From Anaerolinea sp. (GTDB taxonomy: Bacteria; Chloroflexota; Anaerolineae; Anaerolineales; Anaerolineaceae): a DNA stretch of 50,414 nucleotides. The translations under genes and the position numbers were made by a program. The DNA lies in contig PNON01000012.1 of NCBI GenBank assembly GCA_013824865.1, positions 1-50,414 of the forward strand, written 5' to 3'. The notes under the pieces were generated by a model. It had not been told where the DNA came from and searched no databases. It saw only the letters and a program-made list of their open reading frames with translations. This document shows, piece after piece, positions 8,275 to 16,917 of the stretch (the stretch's first letter is position 1; the number at the start of each line of letters is the position of its first letter).

Positions 8275-9111
8275 CTAATTCCCTACAACAACGCGGTTTC
8301 GACCGTTGCTCTTAGCCTGGTACATGGCTTTGTCCGCTTCTTTTATCAGGCTATCCACATCTTTTACTCTAGCATTCAGGTAAGACACGCCGATACTCAC
8401 GGTTATTTTAATTTCAATCTGCTGATTATTCTCATTGGACAAAACAAACTCGTGGATATGAATACTGGATCGGACGCGTTCCGCAAGTGATACCGCTCCT
8501 ACGGAAGAAGTCATGGGAGCAATGATCAATATTTCTTCGCCACCATAACGGGTTACTATATCTGTGGTGCGTACCTTTTCCAGAACAAGTCCTCCACAGT
8601 AACGTAAAACCATATCCCCGACAATATGACCGTATTTATCATTCACCCGTTTGAAATGATCAATATCAATCATCAACAACGCCAGGTCGTGCTGGTATCG
8701 TTTTGCCCGGTCAAACTCTTCCTTAAGGCGTCTGTCCATGTAACGCCGATTGTATATCCCAATCAGCGGATCCATGATATTCTCGTGTTCCAAAAGTGCG
8801 ACCCGCCGGATATCAATGGCGGTTTGCAGAGAAAGCGAAGTTGTGATCCAAACAAATACAGCCCCAAAAAAGAATACGCCCGGCACAATGGTCTGAATCC
8901 ATTCGGAATATGTCCCCCAAAAAGCAACTGTATACCCCAAGTACCCAAAAATGAAGAAAAATACCAAACCGCACTGGATAAACCATTTCTGTCGGATGGG
9001 GCTTGTACCCAGTTGCTTGATTAGTTTCCGGATCTGGGAAAGAGAACTAAACAACACCAATAAGCCCAAAATCACCAAACCATTTGCGATAATTGGAAGA
9101 AGTGTTTTCAT
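8275..9111 (-). CDS. Membrane-bound diguanylate cyclase (GGDEF)
   Basis: Makes cyclic di-GMP from two GTP. Residues 1-95 carry three hydrophobic segments, which anchor it in the membrane without an obvious sensor domain. The GGDEF domain covers about 110-275: DPLIGIYNRRYMDRRL, MIDIDHFKRVNDKYGHIVGD, and the active-site loop RYGGEEI. An RTTD motif five residues before GGEEI matches the inhibitory I-site RxxD, so product inhibition is likely. ITVSIGVS and ADKAMYQAKSNGRNRV complete the domain. It is monocistronic, facing away from rpsB's leader, with no EAL partner in the window. Confidence 0.92.
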   Translation of the reverse strand: MKTLLPIIANGLVILGLLVLFSSLSQIRKLIKQLGTSPIRQKWFIQCGLVFFFIFGYLGYTVAFWGTYSEWIQTIVPGVFFFGAVFVWITTSLSLQTAIDIRRVALLEHENIMDPLIGIYNRRYMDRRLKEEFDRAKRYQHDLALLMIDIDHFKRVNDKYGHIVGDMVLRYCGGLVLEKVRTTDIVTRYGGEEILIIAPMTSSVGAVSLAERVRSSIHIHEFVLSNENNQQIEIKITVSIGVSYLNARVKDVDSLIKEADKAMYQAKSNGRNRVVVGN

Positions 9112-9352
9112 TATTATTGGCTCCCGTTTTTATCGTTGTGTCAAGTTGACTGGTGCATTATAATCATTTCTAGTTGAATCCATTATACCTATAAAAGTAT
9201 ATCCATTTATAGAGCGAATTGCCATTATTGTGTTGGATTTCAGGCTGATGCATCAATCCCACCTATATCTCAAGCATGGTCCTCTGCGAGGGCGCTGAGG
9301 CAGGAGAGAAGGGACGAGGCGCCTTATAGGGTGCTTCGCGGTGTCCTGCCAC

Positions 9353-9859
9353 CTACCCTTCCTTGCTAGCCGCGTAAGCCCTGCGGATCATGGCGGGGTC
9401 GCGAGCGGCTTCGGTGCACAACCGGTCGGGGTGTGGTAGGATGCCCACTCTGCCGAGATCTAACCGGTCGGCATCCCAACAGGTCATCACGGTTGGGTCT
9501 GCTTCTTTCCATCCAAACGTGTGACCCTGCACAGCGTATTCCAGCAATTTTTCTTCCTCCCTGGGTAGATGCAGGAACTCAGGTTGCAGTACCGTTTTAA
9601 TCAGTTTCGCCGCGCGGACGCCATGCAGAAGGTCGATATCTTCATCCTTCCGGCAGACATCATGCAGGAACGCGAACAGGCGCACCACTTCAACATTCGC
9701 CCCGGTTGAGCAGCACAGTTCTTCGCCATTTTTCCATACCCGAATCCAGTGGCGCAGGCCATGGGTGCCGTTGAGGTGCAGCCGGTATTGATTCAACACT
9801 GCTTTCGCCAGCGGTTCGGGGAGGAAATCAGTCAGGTCGGGAATTGATTTATAGGTCAA
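9353..9859 (-). CDS. HD-domain phosphohydrolase-like protein
   Basis: Small HD-superfamily protein of about 168 residues. Metal-binding pattern: His in GTHGLRHW, the HD pair in FAFLHDVCRKDED, and a distal Asp in TCWDADRLDLGRVG. The substrate is unknown. The open frame extends upstream into surE but that part is the out-of-frame reading of surE and has unnatural composition, so I exclude it. The best available start after the surE stop is TTG at 9859; its ribosome site is weak (GGGA), so the start is uncertain. Last gene of the secA-yciI-surE unit. Confidence 0.7.
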   Translation of the reverse strand: MTYKSIPDLTDFLPEPLAKAVLNQYRLHLNGTHGLRHWIRVWKNGEELCCSTGANVEVVRLFAFLHDVCRKDEDIDLLHGVRAAKLIKTVLQPEFLHLPREEEKLLEYAVQGHTFGWKEADPTVMTCWDADRLDLGRVGILPHPDRLCTEAARDPAMIRRAYAASKEG

Positions 9860-9920
9860 TTGGGTATCCCAAAGGGCGAACTCAAAGGGTCGACAAATTA
9901 GCTGAGCCCCGCTAAAAAGA

Positions 9921-10694
9921 CTACCATTCCCACTTTTTGAGCGGCTCGAGCATCGTATGCGCGGTGAGGTCGAGCTGCAGGGGGGTGATGGAGACATAGC
10001 CAGCCTGCAGTGCATCAAACTCGGTGCCTTCGCCAACCACCCCGGTGGGGGTGTCGCCGCCAATCCAATAGTACGGGCGGCCGCGCGGATCCTGGCGGCG
10101 GATGAGTTCATCGCGGTAGATACGCAGCCCCTGGCGGGTGATACGGCATCCATTAATTTCATCATCCTGTCCGTAGGGAATATTCACATTGAGTACCAGA
10201 TCCACGGGAAAGCCACGCTCCATGAACAACTTAATCACCCTGGCAGCTACCCTGGCAGCCGGGGCGTAATCAATCACACCGTTGTAGTCTTCCGGCCGAT
10301 CCAGCGAGAAGGCAATGCCATTAATGCCTGCAATGGCAGCTTCCATGGCAGCGGTGACGGTGCCGGAATAGGTAACATCATGCCCGATGTTGGCGTTAGG
10401 GTTGATACCCGACACCACCAGGTCGATCTTCTCCGGGAGGAAGCCCAATGAAGCCAGGGCTACGCAATCAGAGGGAGCCCCATCAGTGCACCAGGCGGAG
10501 CTGCCATCCGCCAGTTGGGTTTGGCGCACCCGCAGCGGCCGTTCCAGCGTTTTCACGTGCCCGGATGCTGACCAGTTGTGGTCTGGCGCTAACACGGATA
10601 CTTTGCCCAGAGGGCGCATCTCCTGCACCAGCGCCAGCAAACCGGGAGCTGTGACCCCATCGTCATTGGTCACCAGGATGTGTTTTTCAGCCAT
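9921..10694 (-). CDS. surE: 5'/3'-nucleotidase SurE
   Basis: Metal-dependent nucleoside-monophosphate phosphatase linked to stationary-phase survival. All SurE signatures are visible: ILVTNDDGVTAPG at the N-terminus (the metal-binding Asp pair), APDHNWSASGH, and SGINPNANIGHDVTYSGTVTAAMEA. The 257 residues fit the family. Its ATG lies one base after the stop of the YciI-like gene, so the two are translationally linked. The C-terminal segment PLQLDLTAH is typical. Confidence 0.96.
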   Translation of the reverse strand: MAEKHILVTNDDGVTAPGLLALVQEMRPLGKVSVLAPDHNWSASGHVKTLERPLRVRQTQLADGSSAWCTDGAPSDCVALASLGFLPEKIDLVVSGINPNANIGHDVTYSGTVTAAMEAAIAGINGIAFSLDRPEDYNGVIDYAPAARVAARVIKLFMERGFPVDLVLNVNIPYGQDDEINGCRITRQGLRIYRDELIRRQDPRGRPYYWIGGDTPTGVVGEGTEFDALQAGYVSITPLQLDLTAHTMLEPLKKWEW

Positions 10695-10695
10695 G

Positions 10696-10995
10696 CTACT
10701 CTCTTTCCTGCCATTGGGTGAATTCCGGCTGCATCTTTAACGGGCTGAATTCAATAAAGCGGTAATCCGCCAGGCCTTTTTGCATATACGGTCCGCGCGC
10801 AAAAAAGCGGGTCAACTCATCGGAGGAAACAGCTTTGACAATGGCCACCCCGCCAACACGCGGTTCGCGTGGGCCGGCAGCCAGCACCCAGCCCTGTGCC
10901 AATCCTTCATCCAGCAGCCGGCGGTGCTCCATAATCTCAGCTTCCATTTGCTGCCAGGGGACGCGGTAGGTGATCTCGATGATAAAATAACGCAT
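10696..10995 (-). CDS. YciI-like protein
   Basis: Small ferredoxin-like-fold protein of 99 residues in the YciI/YCII family. Visible family pattern: MRYFIIEITY at the start, an HRRLLDEGLAQGWVLAAGP helix-strand unit, and the C-terminal FFARGPYMQKGLADYRFIEF, resembling the DPY/F-x-x-x-G-L segment. The function is not established for most members. It lies 12 bases after secA and one base before surE, so it is probably co-transcribed with both. Confidence 0.8.
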   Translation of the reverse strand: MRYFIIEITYRVPWQQMEAEIMEHRRLLDEGLAQGWVLAAGPREPRVGGVAIVKAVSSDELTRFFARGPYMQKGLADYRFIEFSPLKMQPEFTQWQERE

Positions 10996-11007
10996 TCGTC
11001 TCGCCGA

Positions 11008-14000
11008 TCAATGTCGGTGGCGTTTACGTCCACTGGAAGGTTTTATCCCGGTGGCTTGAACGGCATCCCCGGCGGTTTCGGCCATTGCCAATGGTTCGCT
11101 TCCCTCAGCCTGCACAGCCTGGCGCGGACGGTAATTGAAAGCGCGGGTGATGATCCCGGAGCGGATATCACGCAGCAGGATGCTGAACAACTCGGAGGCT
11201 TTGGCTTTATATTGCACCAGCGGATCGCGCTGGGCATAGGCCTCCAGTCCGATGGAAACACGCAGCGCTTCCACGCGGGTAAGATATTCCACCCACAGTT
11301 CAGAAATAACCGAGAGCAACAGGTGACGGTTAAGTTCATTGATCACCTGCTCACCGATCACCCTTTTCGCCACGGGGATGACATCTTCCGGCCATTCAGC
11401 TAGCGGCAGGCGCAATAAAGCGTCGGCTTGCTCCTGACCAGCGGTTTCCGTCAGGCGGCGCGCGAATTGTCCACCCGGCAGGACACCCAATTGCTGCAGG
11501 CGGTTGAATTCGCTTTCTCCCCACATCTGCTGCATGGCTTGTCGAGCGCCATCCAGATGCTCCAACACATCGGCGATGATGGCCTCCGGGTGGTCATCCT
11601 GCAGCATCCTGCCGGCTAGATAAATATAGTGCAGGCGGGTGGTAGCCTGCCAGGTCTGCTTATGAGTCTTTTTATCGAATAGTAACCGCGCGCCGCGCGC
11701 CATCACCTCCATTAATTGGATGGCCAGGGTCTCGCTGACTGGTGGGCGATTGAGTCGGTCAAGCGCGCTGTTCAGATCGCGGTTGATCTGCCCGTTTTCA
11801 CCAAACAGCTTTTCCTTGCTGCGCTGGAAATGCTCTTCCACCTGCTTCATTAACTCGTCTGCCACATCCGCCCAATCGCGGTTTTGCAGGTCCGCGGCTT
11901 TGATGGTCAGGCTGTCCTCCAGACGGCGTTCAAAGGCGATCACCAGGCGGTTGATGGTCAGCCCGGTAAACAGGTTGATGATCTGGTTTTCCAGCGGCTC
12001 TTTCAACCTGCGCGGATCGGTAGCGAGCAATTTGAGCTGTTCATTACTTAACCGCACCGGGATGCCAATGGACTGACCGAGATCCTCCATCAGCTCGATG
12101 GGCTTGCGGGTATCGGTTTCATCACGGTCATCGATTGCGCTGATGAAATTCTCCAACCCTTCGACCCGCTCGGTCACCTGTTTCTCTAGAGATTCCTGCT
12201 GGGTGTCGATCAACTCGCGGGCTGAAAACACCAGGCGGTCGCGTTCCGCTTCAAAAGCCTGCCGCGCAATCTTCAAAAGCTCATCCAGCAATTGCGGATG
12301 ACCACCATCCAGGTCAAGCTCCTCCAGCAGCAAGCGCTGGGTGTAAGTAGGGTAATAATCATTCATGGAGCGGATGGCGGGTTGAACGCTTTCAAGATAA
12401 GCCAGCAGGCGCCAGGGACCCTCTGCGTCCTTCAATGCCTCGGGGATGCGCTTGGTCAGCTCGTCCCGGAATATCTCCTGGATATCGTCGCCAAGTTCCT
12501 CCTTGGTGAAAGCACGATTGCGCTGGCTGTAAATGCGCTCGCGCTGGCTGTTCAACACATCGTCATACTCCAGCAAATGCTTGCGGATATCAAAATTGGC
12601 GCCTTCCACGCGGGTCTGCGACTGTTCCACCAGCCGGCCGACGATACCGCTCTCGATAGGCAGGGATTCATCCAGGCGCAGGCGGCCCATCATATCTTCC
12701 ACCTGACCGCCACCAAAGAGGCGCATCAGTTCATCCTGCATCGAGAGATAGAAACGCGAGGAGCCGGGATCGCCCTGGCGGGCGGCGCGGCCGCGAAGCT
12801 GGTTGTCAATGCGGCGGGCTTCGTGGCGTTCTGAGCCGATCACGTGCAAGCCACCCAATTCGCGTACTCTTTCCATATTATCCAGGTACTCCAGGAAGAC
12901 ATTCACCCCTTGATCGTAAATGCCGTATTCTTCTACGGTAAGCTGGCGCAGGGCTTCGCGGCGGGCTTCCATGGTGAGGTCGTAGGGGTCCTCCACGCCT
13001 GCCTTTGCCAGCGTGCGATTGGAATCCCGCAGCGCTTCATCGGGCAGTTCACCGCCCAGCTTGATATCCACACCGCGGCCGGCCATGTTGGTGGCAATGG
13101 TCACAGCGCCAAAAGCGCCGGCCTGGGCAATGATACGCGATTCCTCGTCGTGTTTCTTGGCGTTCAACACCTGGTGTGGAATACCGCCCTGCAGCACACT
13201 GGACAGGCGGGCGCCATGATTGGGCTCCAATTCCAGCAAGGTGAGCAGGCAAGCCAGGTTATCCTGGTCTTCAGGATTGAAGGACAGCTCCAACTGGCGG
13301 GCCAGCTGGCGCATTTCGTTGGTATTCAGATCATCCACCGGTCTGTTCAGAAACATCAGATCTGGGATCTCACGTTCATCCCCCAGACGGTTGTTTTTCT
13401 CCATCCAACTATGGCGCAAGAGCATGGCCATGAACAAACGACGCACCTGCTCCGCCCGCAAGCGCAGCGAAAGTCGTTCGGAGTGCTCCACTGAAGTGGT
13501 GCCCACCAGCTGAGGCCGACCCATTACATGGAAACGCACCAATTCCTGGGTGATGGCGCGCAACTTGGCTTCCTCGGTGCGGTAGACCACATCCGGGAAG
13601 TCTTTCCGGCGCCAGAATACCGGCTGCTTGTCTTCATCACTGCGGCGGGCATAATAGGAATATTTGTACCCCTTATCATCTTTCGCCTGGACTTCCACCA
13701 GCGGGCTGTTTTCACGAGTGGCGTTGTATTCCAGGTTCATCGGGATGGGGAGTACGTCCAGCTTATAGATCTTGTGAAACTCTTCTGCTTCGGTCAGGGC
13801 TGTACCGGTCATGCCGGAGAGCTTGCTATACATGCGGAAGTAATTCTGCAAGGTGATGGTGGCGTAAGTCACATTTTCCGCCTCCACCTTGACGCTCTCC
13901 TTGGCTTCCACCGCCTGGTGCAGGCCGTCAGACCAGCGGCGCCCGGGCATGAGGCGGCCGGTGAACTCGTCCACGATGACTACTTTGCCTGCCTGAACGA

Positions 14001-15018
14001 GGTAATCTTTGTTCTTCTTATAAAGCAATTGCGCGCGCAGGGATTGCTCCAGATAGCCCAAAAGCGACTCCTGCTCGGGAGTGCTGTCTTCCGGTCGGTC
14101 GGGATCACCCAGGGAGATACCGAGGATCATTTCCACGTGTACCATGCCGGCTTCTGTCAGGCTAATCGCATGCTCCTTCTCGTTGATCTCGTAATCTTCC
14201 GGGTTGAGCTGCTTTACCACCGCTGCCATCTTCTGGTAATGTTCAGCGCTTTCAGCAGCCGGGCCGGAGATGATGAGCGGTGTGCGGGCTTCGTCGATCA
14301 GGATGTTATCCACCTCATCTACAATGGCGAAGTGGTGACCGCGCTGCACGCGATCTTCCAGGCGCATGGCGGTGTTATCGCGCAGGTAATCAAAGCCAAA
14401 CTCACTGTTGGTGCCATAAGTGATATCCGCCAGGTAGGCTTGCTGGCGTAATTCCAGGCGTAACTGGTGCTGATCTTCATGCGGCGACACTTTTTCCGGG
14501 TCCACAATGAAGGCCATGCGTCCGTTCTCCGTGCGGGTGGCCATTTGCAGCACGCTAACGGTGAGACCCAGCGCCTGGTAAATGGGCGCCATCCAGCGCG
14601 CGTCACGGCGGGCCAGGTAGTCGTTGACAGTGACCAGATGGGTACCCTTGCCGGTGAGCGCATTGAGGTAGAGCGGCAGTGTAGCCACCAGCGTTTTTCC
14701 CTCACCTGTTCTCATCTCGGCGATGCGGCCGCTATGCAGGGTGATACCGCCGATCATTTGGACATCGTAATGGCGCAAGCCGATGGTGCGTTTGGATGCT
14801 TCGCGAACCGCGGCAAATGCCTCCGGCAAAAGTTCATCCAGTGTCTCGCCTTCAGCCAGGCGCTGCTTGAATTCAAGAGTCTTGTTCTTCAGTTCTTCAT
14901 CGGAAAGTTTTTCGAAAGCCGGTTCGAAGGCATTGATGTCATCCACTATTAAGATCATGGATTCGATGGCTTTACGGTTGGGATCACCGCCCAATACGCG
15001 GATAATATTCTGAAACAT
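11008..15018 (-). CDS. secA: Preprotein translocase ATPase SecA, greatly extended
   Basis: Motor ATPase of the Sec translocon. Core motifs are intact: [20 protein letters not shown] (Walker A near residue 106), the DEAD-type [52 protein letters not shown], and [20 protein letters not shown]. SecA is usually 800-950 residues; this one has 1336. Roughly 140 extra residues precede the [10 protein letters not shown] motif, and several hundred more sit in the C-terminal half, rich in Glu/Arg/Leu helices. The usual C-terminal zinc-binding Cys motif is missing; the protein ends in a basic SGRKRHRH tail. It has no in-frame break. Promoter region lies between 15019 and 15060. Confidence 0.96.
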   Translation of the reverse strand: MFQNIIRVLGGDPNRKAIESMILIVDDINAFEPAFEKLSDEELKNKTLEFKQRLAEGETLDELLPEAFAAVREASKRTIGLRHYDVQMIGGITLHSGRIAEMRTGEGKTLVATLPLYLNALTGKGTHLVTVNDYLARRDARWMAPIYQALGLTVSVLQMATRTENGRMAFIVDPEKVSPHEDQHQLRLELRQQAYLADITYGTNSEFGFDYLRDNTAMRLEDRVQRGHHFAIVDEVDNILIDEARTPLIISGPAAESAEHYQKMAAVVKQLNPEDYEINEKEHAISLTEAGMVHVEMILGISLGDPDRPEDSTPEQESLLGYLEQSLRAQLLYKKNKDYLVQAGKVVIVDEFTGRLMPGRRWSDGLHQAVEAKESVKVEAENVTYATITLQNYFRMYSKLSGMTGTALTEAEEFHKIYKLDVLPIPMNLEYNATRENSPLVEVQAKDDKGYKYSYYARRSDEDKQPVFWRRKDFPDVVYRTEEAKLRAITQELVRFHVMGRPQLVGTTSVEHSERLSLRLRAEQVRRLFMAMLLRHSWMEKNNRLGDEREIPDLMFLNRPVDDLNTNEMRQLARQLELSFNPEDQDNLACLLTLLELEPNHGARLSSVLQGGIPHQVLNAKKHDEESRIIAQAGAFGAVTIATNMAGRGVDIKLGGELPDEALRDSNRTLAKAGVEDPYDLTMEARREALRQLTVEEYGIYDQGVNVFLEYLDNMERVRELGGLHVIGSERHEARRIDNQLRGRAARQGDPGSSRFYLSMQDELMRLFGGGQVEDMMGRLRLDESLPIESGIVGRLVEQSQTRVEGANFDIRKHLLEYDDVLNSQRERIYSQRNRAFTKEELGDDIQEIFRDELTKRIPEALKDAEGPWRLLAYLESVQPAIRSMNDYYPTYTQRLLLEELDLDGGHPQLLDELLKIARQAFEAERDRLVFSARELIDTQQESLEKQVTERVEGLENFISAIDDRDETDTRKPIELMEDLGQSIGIPVRLSNEQLKLLATDPRRLKEPLENQIINLFTGLTINRLVIAFERRLEDSLTIKAADLQNRDWADVADELMKQVEEHFQRSKEKLFGENGQINRDLNSALDRLNRPPVSETLAIQLMEVMARGARLLFDKKTHKQTWQATTRLHYIYLAGRMLQDDHPEAIIADVLEHLDGARQAMQQMWGESEFNRLQQLGVLPGGQFARRLTETAGQEQADALLRLPLAEWPEDVIPVAKRVIGEQVINELNRHLLLSVISELWVEYLTRVEALRVSIGLEAYAQRDPLVQYKAKASELFSILLRDIRSGIITRAFNYRPRQAVQAEGSEPLAMAETAGDAVQATGIKPSSGRKRHRH

Positions 15019-15105
15019 TTTTGTCCTTATGATTGGTTTTGGTTACGGGAAGATTATAGCATAGCGGTGTAAAGGCGAACATCGGCCAAGCTCAACTCAG
15101 GCAAT

Positions 15106-15125
15106 CAGTGACAACCTTGTCACTG
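15106..15125. promoter_or_regulatory. Island operator 1: palindrome before the mini-ORF/HEPN unit
   Basis: Perfect inverted repeat, 9-base arms CAGTGACAA / TTGTCACTG around a CC centre. It ends 40 bases before the ATG of the 16-codon ORF. The core GTGACAA-CC-TTGTCAC recurs exactly at 16849-16878. The right arm could supply a TTGTCA -35 box with a weak TGTAAA -10 about 18 bases on, so a repressor bound here would block RNA polymerase. Confidence 0.75.
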
Positions 15126-15165
15126 TGAATATGTAATAATTGTAAATAAAAAAGGAGATACTATA

Positions 15166-15216
15166 ATGTTCTTTATATTAATAATCATAATCTTTGTACT
15201 TTTTATGATGGATTAA
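15166..15216 (+). CDS. Possible 16-residue hydrophobic peptide
   Basis: Tiny ORF reading MFFILIIIIFVLFMMD. The ribosome site AAAAAAGGAGA lies 7 bases before the ATG and is stronger than that of the HEPN gene, which starts 14 bases after the stop. The peptide would be one short membrane-spanning helix with an acidic end. It may be a real small protein, for example a membrane peptide in the size range of type I toxins, or a leader peptide that couples translation to the HEPN gene. No family is recognised. Confidence 0.45.
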   Translation: MFFILIIIIFVLFMMD

Positions 15217-15230
15217 ACACAGGATGAAAT

Positions 15231-15701
15231 ATGGATTATATTGAACCAGCTAGGGATTTTGCTCTGCGTACACTCGAAAACTTAAAAACGATTAGACAGA
15301 TACAGAAAGACCACCCTGAATATAAAATCTATGAAGTCACATTACTAATTAATTCGATGTTGGGGTTATTAGTAATTCCAAAAGAGATCTTCTTCCACAG
15401 GATACCAAGATTGACGTTAGAAGAGATGGCGTCAGATGGATGGCCAATCCCGAGAGCTATTGATGGGGCAAGTCAAACAAAAGATTTACGGGAATTGATC
15501 ACAAGGTTGAGGAATGCAATTACTCATGGCAACTTACAATTTATTAGGGATGATAAGGGAGAAATTGAATCCGTAATCGCAGAAGATTTTAATCGCTATA
15601 ATGAATTGGCTGGAGGGTCTTGGAAAATTCATTTAACGCTTGAAGAGTTGGAAACCATTACATCAAAACTAATAGGGTTATTGTTGATGAAAAAGGTATA
15701 A
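15231..15701 (+). CDS. HEPN family nuclease (pEK499-p136-like)
   Basis: Predicted metal-independent RNase of the HEPN superfamily, 156 residues. The HEPN catalytic motif R-N-x3-H is seen as RLRNAITHGN, with Arg94 and His99. The N-terminal helix ARDFALRTLENLKTI and the conserved VTLLINSMLGLLVIPKE resemble the pEK499_p136 HEPN group, which occurs in toxin and defence settings. The gene has an AGGA site upstream and follows the 16-codon ORF. The TPR protein gene follows after 54 bases in the same direction. No nucleotidyltransferase (MNT) antitoxin is adjacent, so if it is a toxin its control must differ. Confidence 0.75.
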   Translation: MDYIEPARDFALRTLENLKTIRQIQKDHPEYKIYEVTLLINSMLGLLVIPKEIFFHRIPRLTLEEMASDGWPIPRAIDGASQTKDLRELITRLRNAITHGNLQFIRDDKGEIESVIAEDFNRYNELAGGSWKIHLTLEELETITSKLIGLLLMKKV

Positions 15702-15755
15702 AGTCAAAGAAATGAAAATTACACAATTAGCCTAAATCATTAATAGGAGGTATAA

Positions 15756-16724
15756 ATGCCTATAAAAATTCAAAAAATGACAGAAGAAGAATTTAGAAAT
15801 TGGTTGGATGAGCAAGAAATCGATAAATTAGATGACCATATATACACAGAAGATTTGATCCGGAAAGCACATATTATTTACCTACAAGCCAGATTGACCC
15901 CTTTACTCAAAACAGAAAAGGACTATTACAAAAATAAATACTTGGATGCATTAATTGCGTTTGGTTATCTAGTAAAAGGCAAATGGGATGAAGAAGGTAA
16001 TATCGCTCAAAAGCAATTTGAGCAGGCATTAGCAATTGAAAGAAACATACCCATTGCTCATTATCGACTAGGACATATTCTTTTTAAAAAGAAGCAATTC
16101 GCAGAAGCGTTGAACTACTTTAATCATGCGATTGAACTTGATCGAGACCCTCAAATAACCAAATACAAGCTTAATGATCTTCAGGTCCAAAATGCTAAAA
16201 AGATCATTTCCTATTGTTCAATAAAGATATTTGAATCATATAAAGACTACTCTTTGGATAGCAGTATGTATAAGGAACTGGACGAGACATTAAAACCATA
16301 CCTTAAGCAAGTTGAGGATCAAATAAATGCTAATCAGGTTGTTCTTTATAAATATGAGCATAATGGTTTATTCGAACCTGAAGGTATCAGTTATTCCGAG
16401 TACACTGATATTAAAGAAGAGGGAGAACGCGATAAAGAGAGCTTATATATTGAAGCGTATTCGAATGAATATTGTGTTGGCTATCTAGAATCTGAGGAGA
16501 AAATTATTCCGTGCTTGATGCCCACATTGTTATTCGTTTTGGGCATCAATAAAGAAAATGGTTTAAAGCCGGAGTTATTTAGAAAACACATTGAACGACT
16601 TCGAAGTAATTTCCGCGACGTAGGATTAAACGAATCACTGTTTAATATTAAAAATGATCGGGGAATTGGTTATTCCATTTCAACAGATCTGGCGATTTAC
16701 TTATTCAAACGAATCGAGGAGTAA
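15756..16724 (+). CDS. TPR-repeat protein with possible C-terminal winged helix
   Basis: Protein of 322 residues, function unknown. Residues about 62-130 form two TPR-like units (YLDALIAFGYLVKGKWDEEG then AHYRLGHILFKKKQFAEALNYFNHAIELD). The C-terminal part (about 255-318), with LFRKHIERLRSNFRDVG, then FNIKNDRGIGYSISTDL, resembles the OmpR-type DNA-binding winged helix, in which a recognition helix is followed by a beta hairpin RG-x-GY. This makes it the best candidate regulator for the two identical palindromes in the island. The ribosome site is AGGAGG, seven bases before the ATG. Codon use is AT-rich. Confidence 0.55.
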   Translation: MPIKIQKMTEEEFRNWLDEQEIDKLDDHIYTEDLIRKAHIIYLQARLTPLLKTEKDYYKNKYLDALIAFGYLVKGKWDEEGNIAQKQFEQALAIERNIPIAHYRLGHILFKKKQFAEALNYFNHAIELDRDPQITKYKLNDLQVQNAKKIISYCSIKIFESYKDYSLDSSMYKELDETLKPYLKQVEDQINANQVVLYKYEHNGLFEPEGISYSEYTDIKEEGERDKESLYIEAYSNEYCVGYLESEEKIIPCLMPTLLFVLGINKENGLKPELFRKHIERLRSNFRDVGLNESLFNIKNDRGIGYSISTDLAIYLFKRIEE

Positions 16725-16848
16725 AAGAAGAGTCACAGTTCTGTCGTAGTCAATTTTGAAAAATAGTGTAGAACGAATCATCAAAGGATAACAGGATTAA
16801 GGGATTTCCTTATTGAAATAGACGTTTCCCACACTTAATTGAGAAAAT

Positions 16849-16878
16849 ACTGCATGTGACAACCTTGTCACATGCAGT
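16849..16878. promoter_or_regulatory. Island operator 2: 14-base-arm palindrome before the metallopeptidase
   Basis: Perfect inverted repeat with arms ACTGCATGTGACAA and TTGTCACATGCAGT around a CC centre. It ends 39 bases before the metallopeptidase ATG, almost the same distance as operator 1 has to its ATG (40). The central 16 bases are identical to operator 1 while the outer bases differ but remain complementary, as expected of a conserved protein-binding core. A stem-loop role in RNA is possible but there is no T run. Confidence 0.75.
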
Positions 16879-16917
16879 TTGATAATATTAGTATATAAAA
16901 AATACTGGAGGTAAAAC

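Noticed and set aside
9860..10165. N-terminal extension of the HD-domain frame
   Set aside because: It overlaps surE in another frame, is Ser/Pro/Arg-rich and matches no HD protein; the gene must begin after the surE stop.
13528..14451. 307-codon plus-strand frame over secA
   Set aside because: It is antisense to the clear secA gene, has unnatural composition and no ribosome site.
16849..16878. Palindrome as an intrinsic terminator of the TPR gene
   Set aside because: It lies over 120 bases after the stop, lacks a T run, and shares its core and start-codon spacing with operator 1.
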